A stretch of DNA of 64,000 bases from Zygosaccharomyces rouxii. Lineage: Eukaryota; Ascomycota; Saccharomycetes; Saccharomycetales; Saccharomycetaceae. Below are positions 30,201 through 39,034 of the stretch, piece after piece (position 1 is the first letter of the stretch; each line of letters starts with the position of its first letter). Below the pieces are notes generated by a model. The model worked only from the letters and a program-made list of their open reading frames with translations. It made no database searches and was not told the DNA's origin. Both the position numbers and the translations under genes were made by a program. The stretch lies in NCBI RefSeq assembly GCF_000026365.1, contig NC_012994.1, positions 620,001-684,000 of the forward strand, read 5' to 3'.

Positions 30201-31127
30201 ATCTTCAGCATCCATAGTAACATCTGAAGCTTCTCCGTGGTTTTCTGCAACCCCCATCACATAGTCAAACGGATCATCATGGTCCGGAATCCGGTAGTTA
30301 ACGTTATTTTCTCTATTTCGGAGATTTCTGGCGGCAATACTCCTCCGCGCTTGTTCTGATTCACTTTCCTGTTGACTCAATGGTGTCATCGTAGACGCCC
30401 TTTGCTGATCCTTTTGAGAGACTATCATGGGTTCCATGTCGTCATCATCTTCTTCGAGTACTTGAACTAATTCATTTTGCACAGGTTTTGATGAAAACAG
30501 TAGCGCTTCCGTCGCTGCCGGTTCCGGAGCTGCTGAAATCTCATCACCAGGATTCATCTCCTCTGGACTAGGAATAACTGTAGAATGAGTACGATCAGTA
30601 GATAAATTTGTATCGTTGGATTGTGATAAAATATCCAATTCCTCCTCTAGAGTTGTCATCTGTGACATCAACTTGGAAAGTTCAGGTTTGATCCCATCAA
30701 CGATCTGTGTCCTCTTTGCATCCTCCGATAAAGAAGTTGACTCACTTATTCGACACCTTCGTAACAGTAATTTATTCTGAGATTTAAGACATCCAATCAA
30801 CAGCCTCTGTAATTCACTTCTATCCCTTCTCTGTGTCGAATAATTTGGTACCTGCCTTGGTGCTGTCGGTAGCGGTGGTTGTTTCTGTTTCGATTGTGAC
30901 TGTGATTCTCGCTGTGGCAGTTGAGTATCATTGTTAAAGCTACTCAAAGGTGTAATCGAACTAACTGATGTTTCTTGTGACACTTTATCTACCCTCGGCC
31001 TTTTATTCAATGTATTGCTATTAATGACTTTCAATGCAAGTTCCTTTTCCTCCTGTAAGCTATTAGTCTCCTTCAGCCACTTACATTCACTTCTTAAGTT
31101 ATTTGATGGCTTGGAAACCATACTCAT
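27243..31127 (-). CDS. SGS1: RecQ-family DNA helicase Sgs1
   Basis: Taken from the ATG at 31127 (1294 aa). A second ATG at 31121 aligns exactly with the S. cerevisiae start (MVxKPSxNLRxExKWLKET); the frame further upstream has no ATG. The conserved N-terminal Top3/Rmi1-binding patch is followed by a long acidic disordered region (about 60-545). The RecQ helicase core has Walker A PTGGGKS (Lys589) and DEAH (691-694); then come a Cys-rich zinc-binding RQC region (CHKNCDNCC) and an HRDC domain near 1110-1195. It dissolves recombination intermediates with Top3-Rmi1 and resects breaks. It is shorter than S. cerevisiae Sgs1 (1447) mainly in the disordered part. Order matches YMR190C. Confidence 0.97.
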   Translation of the reverse strand: MSMVSKPSNNLRSECKWLKETNSLQEEKELALKVINSNTLNKRPRVDKVSQETSVSSITPLSSFNNDTQLPQRESQSQSKQKQPPLPTAPRQVPNYSTQRRDRSELQRLLIGCLKSQNKLLLRRCRISESTSLSEDAKRTQIVDGIKPELSKLMSQMTTLEEELDILSQSNDTNLSTDRTHSTVIPSPEEMNPGDEISAAPEPAATEALLFSSKPVQNELVQVLEEDDDDMEPMIVSQKDQQRASTMTPLSQQESESEQARRSIAARNLRNRENNVNYRIPDHDDPFDYVMGVAENHGEASDVTMDAEDDIDSNYLKSDDGTENKVDQSDLDFVVMDEEARDSIDRSYQDSQWPGLSESQKQDIENDSIEMILSSPQPKMTQTSPADENVERIDLIEDDFEKDQIVEDTMMNDYGVAPFVRNMNANLSNSDLELIVSEGNEEEEAEAISDSDLEKFDEERENRAQVPDIKELDDDLKIINERKLEEEDFLPTPIMVKQENPPELITKIHKSQDILDDDDDDLLRDIAKGDQDKAVVHQPQPRYAWSDEVDYRLHQSFGLRSFRPNQLQAVNSTLAGKDVFVLMPTGGGKSLCYQLPAIVKSGKTRGTTIVISPLISLMQDQVEHLLNNNIKASMFSSRGTADQRRQTFNLFIHGLLDLIYISPEMISASEQCKRGIKKLHNDGKLARIVVDEAHCVSNWGHDFRPDYKELKYFKREYPHVPMMALTATASEQVRLDVIHNLELKDPVFLKQSFNRKNLFYGVVRKTKNTIAEICESINTRFANQTGIIYCHSKNSCEQTAAQIQRNGIRCAFYHAGMEPDERSDVQRAWQNDDLQVICATVAFGMGIDKADVRFVYHYTVPRTLEGYYQETGRAGRDGKPSFCITYYTFRDVRSIQTMIQKDKNLDKDNKEKHLNKLQNVMMYCENGLDCRRKLVLSYFNEEFDAKDCHKNCDNCCNSFKVATEQRDVTEDAKKIVKLVDELQDSRVTLIYCQDIFKGSRSSKIVQAGHTELEFHGAGKSMPKSDVERIFFQLINLGILAEYPIVNNSGFASNYVKLGKRARELLRGALPVQMQFNMSSSRPNSGLDSNALPPSSSTSRISSRTVNLGGNKRDNHTVEPISLNNENEWKSTQELSELTHAYETLKEASMNAGYRMNPPVTNFIPDAALRKLAKKLPISESEFSSMPEIGPRHAKKFKVFRKTIMELRRRRSNLGGGNDINASNSIVLSEGSLPDNSVVASRFIAMDSAESQQNEEIIRQIRMSQQRSTQPSQPSQRTGRASKSSYSKKRFKRRG

Positions 31128-31704
31128 AGCCGCTGATCCCCTTCCCAATACTCCTTTTAACTGCTTTCCACCCTGAAGGATCTCAAACTCTTCATTAACT
31201 AAAATCACTTCTAAAGTTTTCGCTGTGTTTACCTTTCACCAAGACGACCTTCAAGAACTACTTCACACGTGAAACAGAGTAAAGATAACCAGTAAAACCA
31301 ACCTAATGACGATCCGATAGCTTCTATTTGTCACCACTAAGCAGTTCTTGAGCATCATTTAGCCCCCCCTAGTCCTATTTCCCATGTCGTGCTTTCGTGG
31401 CATCGGGCATCTCTTACTCGTCGGTTCTTAACCATGCAAACGACGGATTTAACGACGTTAACACGATTACTACTATCATTGACACCTTCACATACTACCT
31501 ACGACTGCATTAAAAGGTTTCTAGAGACCAGGACTACGATTTTACAGGCTCTTTGGATTTGTTCATTATGACACTTTGTAAATTCAAATTAAGGTCAACA
31601 AACCCTAGCAACTGAAAATATGTTCTAACTCTACTAGCAACAGAATTGGTTAAAAGATTCGTTCAGGATAAGGGTAATATTACATCTAGAGGTTTGGTTC
31701 AAAG
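31128..31704. promoter_or_regulatory. Divergent SGS1-GAL4 intergenic region
   Basis: A CACGTG site is at 31266-31271 and a C7 run at 31363-31369, which on the other strand reads as a GGGG-core Mig1-like site. S. cerevisiae GAL4 is Mig1-repressed, so this is plausible, but the flanking AT box is weak. A 60-codon open frame at 31389-31571 has no gene-like features and is left out. Confidence 0.4.
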
Positions 31705-34089
31705 ATGAAGAGGCTGAATACTATCGATCATGCCTGCGATTCATGCCGTCAAAAGAAGCTGAGATGCTCCAAAGAAGAACCCAAATGTGCTAAATGTATA
31801 CAGAATGGATGGGAGTGTTGCTACTCACCAAAGGCTAATAGGACGCCATTGACAAGGGCTCATATGACGAAAGTAGAGACTAAGTTAGACAGACTAGAGC
31901 AACTGTTTCGTGAGCTTTTCCCGGAGGAAGATTTGGACAAGGTGCTCAACGATCGGAATACGGGTCAGTTGAAGGAAAGGCTTAAAAGGTTCCTTGTGAG
32001 AAGAGCGAAAGGGGTTGGTAATGATCGTATGGATGATCACGAATCTGTTGGTATTGGCTTGGGCACCCATAGTGATAGTAACCAGGAGCACATTACAGAG
32101 GGTGAAGTACCCAAGGACCCCCTTAGGGGCTTCGATTGGGTAGAAGGTCAAGATATGCCCATCGGTAGTGACAGGGTTGGATTTATTGTTACGGATATCA
32201 GTAACAGTGGGTACTACGGTCAAGAGTGCCCCCGGCTTATCTTCAAAAAGCTGGGTATAGATTCAGTACCTCTTTTAACAACAAAAGCGTCATCTATAAA
32301 TGCGGTCACTGATCCACATGCTTTATGTTCAAGAAATGTTACATCAAAATATGTGAAAGCTTACTTTGACAATTTCCATATTTATTATCCATTGATTGAC
32401 ACGCACATATTTCTAAAGTTATATGATAATCAAGCAGGCTTGAGATATGTTGATCAATGGCAGATTCTTTTCAACACCGTGCTGGCCATCGGTGCGTGGA
32501 GTTCAGAAGGTGAATCCACTGATGCAGATTTGTTCTATTACTCTAATGTTAAATCACATTTAAAGCCAAAAGTTTTCGAAGCGGGCTCTGTTACTTTAGT
32601 TATTGCATTCCATTTGTTATCCAGATATGCAGAGTGGAGACAAAACCCAAATACTGGTTACCTTTATCATGGTCATGCATTGAGAATGGCAATCTCCTTA
32701 GGGCTTCACAGGGATTTACCGCCTGAGGGAATCCCAGATGTCATCAAAGAGAGAAGACGCAGAATTTGGACTTGTCTCTATTCTCATGAAGTTCATTCGG
32801 CACTGCTGGACGGTAGGCCATTACAATACATGTTTTTCGATGACCAAGTCACTATCTCATTACCTAATTCAGTAGAGGATGAAAATACGTGGACAAAGGG
32901 TCCTTCCATCTACATGGGGGCCATTGAAACTGCCAAATTGCTGAAAGAGTTTGGTTATGTATGGTTCGTTGATTCTAAAATTACTACTTCTCGATGTCTT
33001 CAATTATGCCAGAGATTAGATGCGTGTCAAAAAGCAATGCCCAAATACTTACAAGCCGATGAACATTTAACAGGGCTGACTTATTACCTCAAGAAATACC
33101 CTTGGATTTCATTTATCAGATTTTATTTAAGATGGGAGCGGCAGTGGCTACAAATATATGTGCTTAGAAGGTTATTACAGTCCGAGGGCGCTTTAAAGGT
33201 AGAACCGAATTCCGAATTGGATAAGTGTGCAACGATGCTTTCAGACATAGCTCAAAAGACAATTTGGGGGGTTGCCAACTATCTCAACAATCATCATTTG
33301 ACTTCCTTCTTTGCCTGGTACTGTACCTTCTATCTGTTTAATGCATCTTTAGTACCGTTGGCTCAGATTTACACGGGGACCGGTGATCGTCAGGAATCCT
33401 TGAACCAACTTTCGACATGCATTAGGCTGTTCAAACAATTGAAAGACTATAATTTATCTACCTGTGAGAAATACATCCACATCTTAGATCATCTATGTGA
33501 TGGTGGTATGAACACAACTGACTCTGCTACTCGTGGCACAAATGTTGAAGTGAAAAAACAACAAACCACACATTCACCCCCTCTGCCAACTATGTCGAAC
33601 GCACTCTCACCGTCAGTGAAATCAGCTGCTAGTCTTTCGGATTTGGAGAAATTATTTTCGAGTAGGACTCCGGTGCTTAACTTGAGAGTCCCTTCTCAAC
33701 CAGCGCAGTACCCGACACAACCGGTACAATTACCGCAAGTATCGCCAATAATTCCTAGTACAACTGCGGCTTCAAATGCTTCAAACATGCCACAACCACC
33801 TTCCCAACTAATTAGGCAAACAACCCCCGCGGCTTCCTTGCCGGGAAATGAATGCTCACCATCGGGATCTACTACTACGACCACTGCTCCCAACAGTGCT
33901 ATAAAGACAGGTCATCCCCTTGATAACGAAGGCCCGTTTTGGACAGATCAAGCGGCGTACAATGCATTCGGTCTCACCTCTTCCTTGTTTAATACTACGA
34001 CGATGGACGATGTTTACAATTTTTTGTTTGACGAGGAGGATCACACACCACCCAAATCTAAATCTTGGCAAGACAGTGATAGACATTAA
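31705..34089 (+). CDS. GAL4: Zn2Cys6 transcription activator Gal4
   Basis: The 794-residue protein (S. cerevisiae 881) has the six zinc-cluster cysteines at 11, 14, 21, 28, 31 and 38, the same numbers as S. cerevisiae Gal4. The conserved linker and dimerisation coiled coil (SPLTRAH-like TPLTRAH, then LDRLEQLF) follow. A fungal-specific TF middle domain spans about 210-560. The C terminus is Ser/Thr/Pro/Gln-rich and ends with the Gal80-binding activation segment ([11 protein letters not shown] ... [17 protein letters not shown], about 745-785). It should bind CGG-N11-CCG and activate galactose genes under Gal80 control. Position next to the YPL247C homolog and GYP5 confirms orthology with YPL248C. 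Confidence 0.97.
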   Translation: MKRLNTIDHACDSCRQKKLRCSKEEPKCAKCIQNGWECCYSPKANRTPLTRAHMTKVETKLDRLEQLFRELFPEEDLDKVLNDRNTGQLKERLKRFLVRRAKGVGNDRMDDHESVGIGLGTHSDSNQEHITEGEVPKDPLRGFDWVEGQDMPIGSDRVGFIVTDISNSGYYGQECPRLIFKKLGIDSVPLLTTKASSINAVTDPHALCSRNVTSKYVKAYFDNFHIYYPLIDTHIFLKLYDNQAGLRYVDQWQILFNTVLAIGAWSSEGESTDADLFYYSNVKSHLKPKVFEAGSVTLVIAFHLLSRYAEWRQNPNTGYLYHGHALRMAISLGLHRDLPPEGIPDVIKERRRRIWTCLYSHEVHSALLDGRPLQYMFFDDQVTISLPNSVEDENTWTKGPSIYMGAIETAKLLKEFGYVWFVDSKITTSRCLQLCQRLDACQKAMPKYLQADEHLTGLTYYLKKYPWISFIRFYLRWERQWLQIYVLRRLLQSEGALKVEPNSELDKCATMLSDIAQKTIWGVANYLNNHHLTSFFAWYCTFYLFNASLVPLAQIYTGTGDRQESLNQLSTCIRLFKQLKDYNLSTCEKYIHILDHLCDGGMNTTDSATRGTNVEVKKQQTTHSPPLPTMSNALSPSVKSAASLSDLEKLFSSRTPVLNLRVPSQPAQYPTQPVQLPQVSPIIPSTTAASNASNMPQPPSQLIRQTTPAASLPGNECSPSGSTTTTTAPNSAIKTGHPLDNEGPFWTDQAAYNAFGLTSSLFNTTTMDDVYNFLFDEEDHTPPKSKSWQDSDRH

Positions 34090-34409
34090 AGATGGTACTT
34101 GGAAGAGAAATAGTCCATTATCATCAGAGTTCTTAATATAAAAACATTCTATCACGTGATTTAAGCTTTCGGTGAAGTTGGAGAAATTGAGCCCTAATTA
34201 GGGCTCAATTATATAAAAGGTGTCTGGAACAATCGGCTGTAACCACTAATAATGCTAGTAGCTAAACTCACTACAACAAATACAAATCAAGCACCTGTTG
34301 GTATAACGATCTAAAGGAATAGTTTCATTTGACGATTCAACTTTTCATATTCTTCTAAATAGTTTTAGTCTGCTGAAGTTGTCAAAGACTGAGATATTTA
34401 CCCTTCAAT
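34090..34409 (+). promoter_or_regulatory. SPG5 promoter with 26-bp palindrome
   Basis: A CACGTG is at 34153-34158. A perfect 26-bp palindrome spans 34185-34210 (half-site AATTGAGCCCTAA and its exact mirror), followed after one base by TATAAAA at 34212-34218. Each arm contains ARCCCTAA, the Tbf1 consensus, and reads TTAGGGCT on the other strand, one base from the Gis1/Rph1 post-diauxic element TWAGGGAT. Confidence 0.75.
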
Positions 34410-35456
34410 ATGGCACTGAACAGTTGGAGGCAGTGGGCAAAACTCACTAAGAAACAGTTGCGACAGCTGGGAAGAGTCATTGATGAAGAGTTAGGTGGTG
34501 TTATTGAACGAAATCTACCTCGCCCTAATGGTAGATTAGTTAAGGTACCAGTTCCAGTACCAGTTAGACAAGCACCTCCAAAATTCCGTGCTAGTGCCAC
34601 TACGGTGAGCACTAGAGGTTATCATCAAAGCGCTCATCAGTTTGTCCGTTCCAGATTGGTCCGAACTGATATTAGGTTAGTTAAATCGGTCCCCAGAGTT
34701 ACTATGTTTTCATCTGCTCCCAGAGTTCCTAATGGTGTTCCCCGTGGCCTCTTCACTAATTGGAATATAATTGGTAGAAATGCAGGCCAAAGAATGTATT
34801 CTACGGCATCTATAAAGTTTACCCATGAAGCTGTTAACAACATGGCTGTTTCGCTACGTTGTTTTTTCAATTCATTAGATGGGTTAATACCTCCAAACAA
34901 TGGAAGCCAGTTATCTGGTAGGTTCCCAGGACCTGTTCATGGTCAAGCTAAGTTATCCTCAAGAGATGTTTCTTTAATTCGTGATATGGAGCTTTTTGAA
35001 ATGATTAAATACCATAAGAACGAGGCTCTTTTGGCTGAAGGTGAAGAAACTGTAGGTGCCTACGTGGAATTCAAAGCTCCTCAATTGGACATGAATAAAG
35101 CCATTCCTCAAAAGACTTTTGCTAATTCCCTAGCTCTTGATGTATGGAGAGACGAAATTTGGAACTACACAAATGAGCTCAAGATATTAGAACGCAATGT
35201 CCGACGAATATACGAAAATTATGGGTCCTTACCGATTACCACGACCAAGGACTCTATTCGTATTCATTTCCCAACTTTAACTATGCTTGAGACCGACAAG
35301 TTGATAACAGAATTAGAGATTACGATGGGGAATGTGTATCCTGACCCCCAAGGGCCTCCAAGTGATATTCTGTCGAATCTCGATGTCAGTAGCGACTCGG
35401 ACTTTTCATCAGTACTATCACCGTCAATCTCTAACGAGGCGTTTTCATTAGTTTGA
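34410..35456 (+). CDS. SPG5: Spg5-like stationary-phase proteasome regulator
   Basis: The 348-residue protein has no domain I can name. The first 130 residues are basic and Pro/Val-rich (including VPVPVPVRQAPPKF). A more conserved-looking helical region occupies about 140-310, and the tail is a Ser/Asp-rich acidic stretch (315-348). The identification is by position: it lies between SGS1 and the GYP5/GYL1 gene on the same strand as YMR191W (SPG5, 373 aa). Family knowledge: Spg5 associates with the proteasome in stationary phase and supports survival. Start at the ATG at 34410. An alternative is an unrelated fast-evolving protein, which I consider less likely. Confidence 0.7.
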   Translation: MALNSWRQWAKLTKKQLRQLGRVIDEELGGVIERNLPRPNGRLVKVPVPVPVRQAPPKFRASATTVSTRGYHQSAHQFVRSRLVRTDIRLVKSVPRVTMFSSAPRVPNGVPRGLFTNWNIIGRNAGQRMYSTASIKFTHEAVNNMAVSLRCFFNSLDGLIPPNNGSQLSGRFPGPVHGQAKLSSRDVSLIRDMELFEMIKYHKNEALLAEGEETVGAYVEFKAPQLDMNKAIPQKTFANSLALDVWRDEIWNYTNELKILERNVRRIYENYGSLPITTTKDSIRIHFPTLTMLETDKLITELEITMGNVYPDPQGPPSDILSNLDVSSDSDFSSVLSPSISNEAFSLV

Positions 35457-35792
35457 TGAAAGTATGGATTGACATGAATTTTATGCGGTTTTTATATTTT
35501 TATTTTATCAATGGTGTTCCAAGGTTATTTGCTTACTGTTTTTATTATTTTTGTCTGTTTAACACATATATGTAACTAAATTCGTGATGGTTACTGAATC
35601 GTGGCTCATCTTCTAAATCGAAGCATTCTTGTTAGAAGAATTCTTGAATTTTTGTGAAGCTCATTAACTTCCTTTTTTTTCTCATTTTTCTTGGACATCG
35701 AACTTTTTTCCAAGGCAAGCCCAGTCGAAAATAGTCTTTAGTACAAGAAACTCCAGCAGATCATCGACACTTAACAGATCATCAGACATAAA
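35457..35792 (+). promoter_or_regulatory. SPG5-GYP5 intergenic region
   Basis: A 336-bp tandem spacer. It shows AT-rich terminator-like sequence after SPG5 and a T-rich tract near 35671-35690 before GYP5. I see no gene and no motif that I would name. Confidence 0.4.
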
Positions 35793-38700
35793 ATGGGTAA
35801 AAAAAAAGGAAAGAAGTCTTCTGCTGCTGCTAATAAAGCTCCTAAAAATTCGAAAGATACAGTAACTGAAACCCCAGTTATCGAAAGACCTGTTGAAGAG
35901 ACTGCAAACGATAAAATAGAACTTAAAGATGAGTCAGGGGAGAATTTGGATTCTCTTGATGATTTGAATGAGACTACTGAAAATTTCCAAAATGAAGAAA
36001 TAACTAGTGAGAATCCTTCATCAGAATTCATTCCTGTTAAACCGGAGGCTCCATTTGACCAGGCCAGCGCTCAAAGTTCTGCGGAAGTGAAGCCTTTATT
36101 CGCCGACGAATCAGGGCAAGATGAGAAGACTGAATCGAAAAGGGAGAAACTGGTGAAGCCCGAAGAACCTTCTACTCAACCTCTACATATTCAAAAACCT
36201 GCTACTCCTGTGACGCAATCACCAGTTCAAGATTTCGGTACATTTAAACCAAATTCACCACCTCCGGTTCCATCTCGCAGACCTGCATCCAGCACTCATG
36301 GGCAACACAAACATGAAGAAGAAAAATCTACTGATGAGGCTTCTTCACCTTGTCCTAATCCACTGCCTATAGATACGAATGCAGGAGTCTCGAGATCAGG
36401 TAGTTATTCCAGTAAACCTACCTCTCCACGTCCTAAACCACCCTCTGTAGAAGGATCTCCTGTATCAGAAGCTGCATTCAAAGGAGCTTCCAGTGGATTT
36501 TCATCAGCACGTCCAGTTCCACCTACGCCTACAGTGGATTCCCCATCTGCCCCCGGTATTAATGCACATAAAGAAGAACATTCCAGGAAACCTATATCAC
36601 CAGCTCTTCCACCAAGGAACTCGTTGCATAGTACTACAACTGTTAAAGAATACTCACGTCATGATTCAGAAGAAGTACCGGGATTAAGGTCATTCCACAA
36701 AGTACCTACTAAGGAGAAAGATAATCAAAAGCCCGAACAAAGGGTCCATAATAATGGCTTTGGAGGTTTAAACCTTGTGTCGCCCACTCCGATTACTCTA
36801 TCAGAGGAAACACAAATGCAAGAATCAGAGGAACCTAAGACAGCAGGTATGATGAACATGGATCTGAACGATGCTACAGAAGCTGCTACGCCGGAAAGAC
36901 TAGCTACACCTGCAAAATTGGACAGATCTAAGGAATTTGAAAAGAGTGTAGGTGAAGGTGACGCAAAAGGTAGTCTAACGTCACACGTAAGTCCCAGCAA
37001 AAGACCAGAAACTCAGTCCCCTATTTCACCACCTCTACCTGCAAGAGGAACCTCTATCAAAAGACGTTCAATTCCACCACCATTAGAACAGGAGATGCAA
37101 TCTGATGAATTTAGGAAAAGTTTGGCTTTTGCGCATGCTCGTGATACAAAGGGGACACCGCCACCGATCAACCGGTCAAAGAGACTTGAGTCTGCAGCTG
37201 AGATCAATTTGATTGCAAATAGGTTTAAGGAAACTCGCCAATCATATCAAACTGAAGATGAGGCCTCGAGGGAGAACATTGAAAAGGGACAAAGTGCATT
37301 GAAATCTTCATTCTCTACATTTTTGGAAAGTCTTCCAGCTACACCAGTAACGCCCAGTGGTAAATTTGAAGATCCTCAAACGCCAGAATTAGGTGTTACA
37401 CCAAGTGCTCAGACAGAATTGGGGGAAGACGAATTACATCTTCTAAAAACCGATTGGTCCTTTTGGACTCAAGTAGTCAATGATTTTGGATCTGTAGCTG
37501 CTAATCCTGAGAAATTAGAGCAAAAAATTACCGATGGTATACCACAGCAGATTCGCGGTATCATCTGGCAATTAATTGCAAATTCCAAATCTGTGGAATT
37601 TGAAGTTATTTACAACACTTTACGTGATACCGAATCACCACATGAGAGTAGTATTCGTAGAGACATGAAGCGTACTAAGTTTATCCCTGAAAACAAATTT
37701 GAGAATCTTTTCAATGTGATTAAAGTTTATTCTGTTTTTGATCCTGATGTTGGTTATACTCAAGGTATGGCCTTTATAGTCACACCTCTATTGTTAAACA
37801 CAGATACTGAAGCTGAAGCATTCGGTCTCTTGGTAAGATTAATGAAGGGTTACGGATTGCGTAGGATGTATTTGCCGGAAATGCCGGGGTTAATGTTAAT
37901 GCTTTATCAGTTCGATAGGTTGCTTGAGGAGAATTCACCACAATTGTACAACCATTTAACCAGACAAGGTGTTCGTTCATCCATGTATGCAACACAATGG
38001 TTTTTAACTTTCTTTGCATACAAATTTCCATTAGAATTTGTTTTAAGAATCTACGATATTGTATTTGTGGAGGGTATGGAATCCTTCTTAAAATTCGCTG
38101 TGAATTTAATGTTAAAAAATATTGATAGTTTATTGGACTTACAATTCGATAAACTTTTAGATTTCTTAAAGGATGAACTATTTTTCTACTATTTGAAAGC
38201 TAATGTTGAACAGAGAAAGATGGAGACAGATGACGACGGTTCCGTATTCAAAAAAGAAATTAGCTCTATTGAGTCACCTCAAAAGCGGATCAGAACCGAG
38301 GATGAAGAATACGATGTAGATCAGTTTGTTCACGATGCTATGAATCATGTACACATTACTCCAATTTCGTTACGCAGGTACGCTTCAGAATACGACGAAA
38401 TCCATGAAATTGAACAACAGAAAGAAGCCCAATATGAATCTATGAGAATTAAAAACCAGCAATTACACAAGGAAGTTCGTAAATTGGAAAGCAGTTACAC
38501 GCTTCTGAACAGAGAGCATGTTGACATTGCCAATGAATTGATTAAAAACCGACTTAAAATTGAGACTTTAAGTGATGAAAACAATGATATGAAGATTACT
38601 ATTCTCGAATTACGTAAACAATTAGAGGAAATTGGTAGAAAACAAACATCACCATCACCAGACAATGAATTACCGTCTGATATTAGACATGATTTGAACA

Positions 38701-38909
38701 GAACTATTAAGCGTAATGCAGAAGTAATGAATGAAAATTTAAGGTTACAAGATAGAGTTACTGAATTGGAAAGATCATTGGCAACTTTAAAGACTAAGCA
38801 AGTGGTTTCGGCTACTAGCAATACAGCAGGTAACACTCCAAAGTTAACCAACGGCTGGTCTGGATTCAAGAAAGTCTTTAAGAAAGAGGAAGCCAATCAC
38901 CCTAAATGA
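35793..38909 (+). CDS. GYP5: TBC-domain Rab GTPase-activating protein (single ancestor of GYP5/GYL1)
   Basis: The 1038-residue protein starts with a lysine-rich MGKKKGKKSS end and a long disordered region with many Pro-rich PPxPxR motifs (1-540), likely SH3 ligands. A TBC domain follows (about 580-790) with the dual-finger catalytic set: IxxDxxR at 621-627 (Arg627) and YTQG with Gln657. The C terminus is a coiled coil (about 860-1010). With both fingers intact it should be an active GAP, like Gyp5 (Ypt1/Sec4) rather than degenerate Gyl1. It acts in polarised exocytosis. It ends the YMR192W/YPL249C synteny block; the next gene, POX1, belongs to another ancestral block. Confidence 0.93.
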   Translation: MGKKKGKKSSAAANKAPKNSKDTVTETPVIERPVEETANDKIELKDESGENLDSLDDLNETTENFQNEEITSENPSSEFIPVKPEAPFDQASAQSSAEVKPLFADESGQDEKTESKREKLVKPEEPSTQPLHIQKPATPVTQSPVQDFGTFKPNSPPPVPSRRPASSTHGQHKHEEEKSTDEASSPCPNPLPIDTNAGVSRSGSYSSKPTSPRPKPPSVEGSPVSEAAFKGASSGFSSARPVPPTPTVDSPSAPGINAHKEEHSRKPISPALPPRNSLHSTTTVKEYSRHDSEEVPGLRSFHKVPTKEKDNQKPEQRVHNNGFGGLNLVSPTPITLSEETQMQESEEPKTAGMMNMDLNDATEAATPERLATPAKLDRSKEFEKSVGEGDAKGSLTSHVSPSKRPETQSPISPPLPARGTSIKRRSIPPPLEQEMQSDEFRKSLAFAHARDTKGTPPPINRSKRLESAAEINLIANRFKETRQSYQTEDEASRENIEKGQSALKSSFSTFLESLPATPVTPSGKFEDPQTPELGVTPSAQTELGEDELHLLKTDWSFWTQVVNDFGSVAANPEKLEQKITDGIPQQIRGIIWQLIANSKSVEFEVIYNTLRDTESPHESSIRRDMKRTKFIPENKFENLFNVIKVYSVFDPDVGYTQGMAFIVTPLLLNTDTEAEAFGLLVRLMKGYGLRRMYLPEMPGLMLMLYQFDRLLEENSPQLYNHLTRQGVRSSMYATQWFLTFFAYKFPLEFVLRIYDIVFVEGMESFLKFAVNLMLKNIDSLLDLQFDKLLDFLKDELFFYYLKANVEQRKMETDDDGSVFKKEISSIESPQKRIRTEDEEYDVDQFVHDAMNHVHITPISLRRYASEYDEIHEIEQQKEAQYESMRIKNQQLHKEVRKLESSYTLLNREHVDIANELIKNRLKIETLSDENNDMKITILELRKQLEEIGRKQTSPSPDNELPSDIRHDLNRTIKRNAEVMNENLRLQDRVTELERSLATLKTKQVVSATSNTAGNTPKLTNGWSGFKKVFKKEEANHPK

Positions 38910-39034
38910 GTAAAAATGATAATAGTAACGATATTGTTCATCATACTGAGTTTTTCTTCATGTTAGCGTCACTTAACTCAACGGCTAAAAAAATAATAAT
39001 AAAATGCATATAACATATAGTTGTCTTAATTCAT

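Noticed and set aside
31128..31208. N-terminal extension of SGS1 (GTG-led)
   Set aside because: Homology to S. cerevisiae Sgs1 begins at the MVSKPS methionine (31121), with the first ATG at 31127.
31389..31571. 60-codon frame between SGS1 and GAL4
   Set aside because: Low-information composition, no homology recognised, lies in a divergent promoter.
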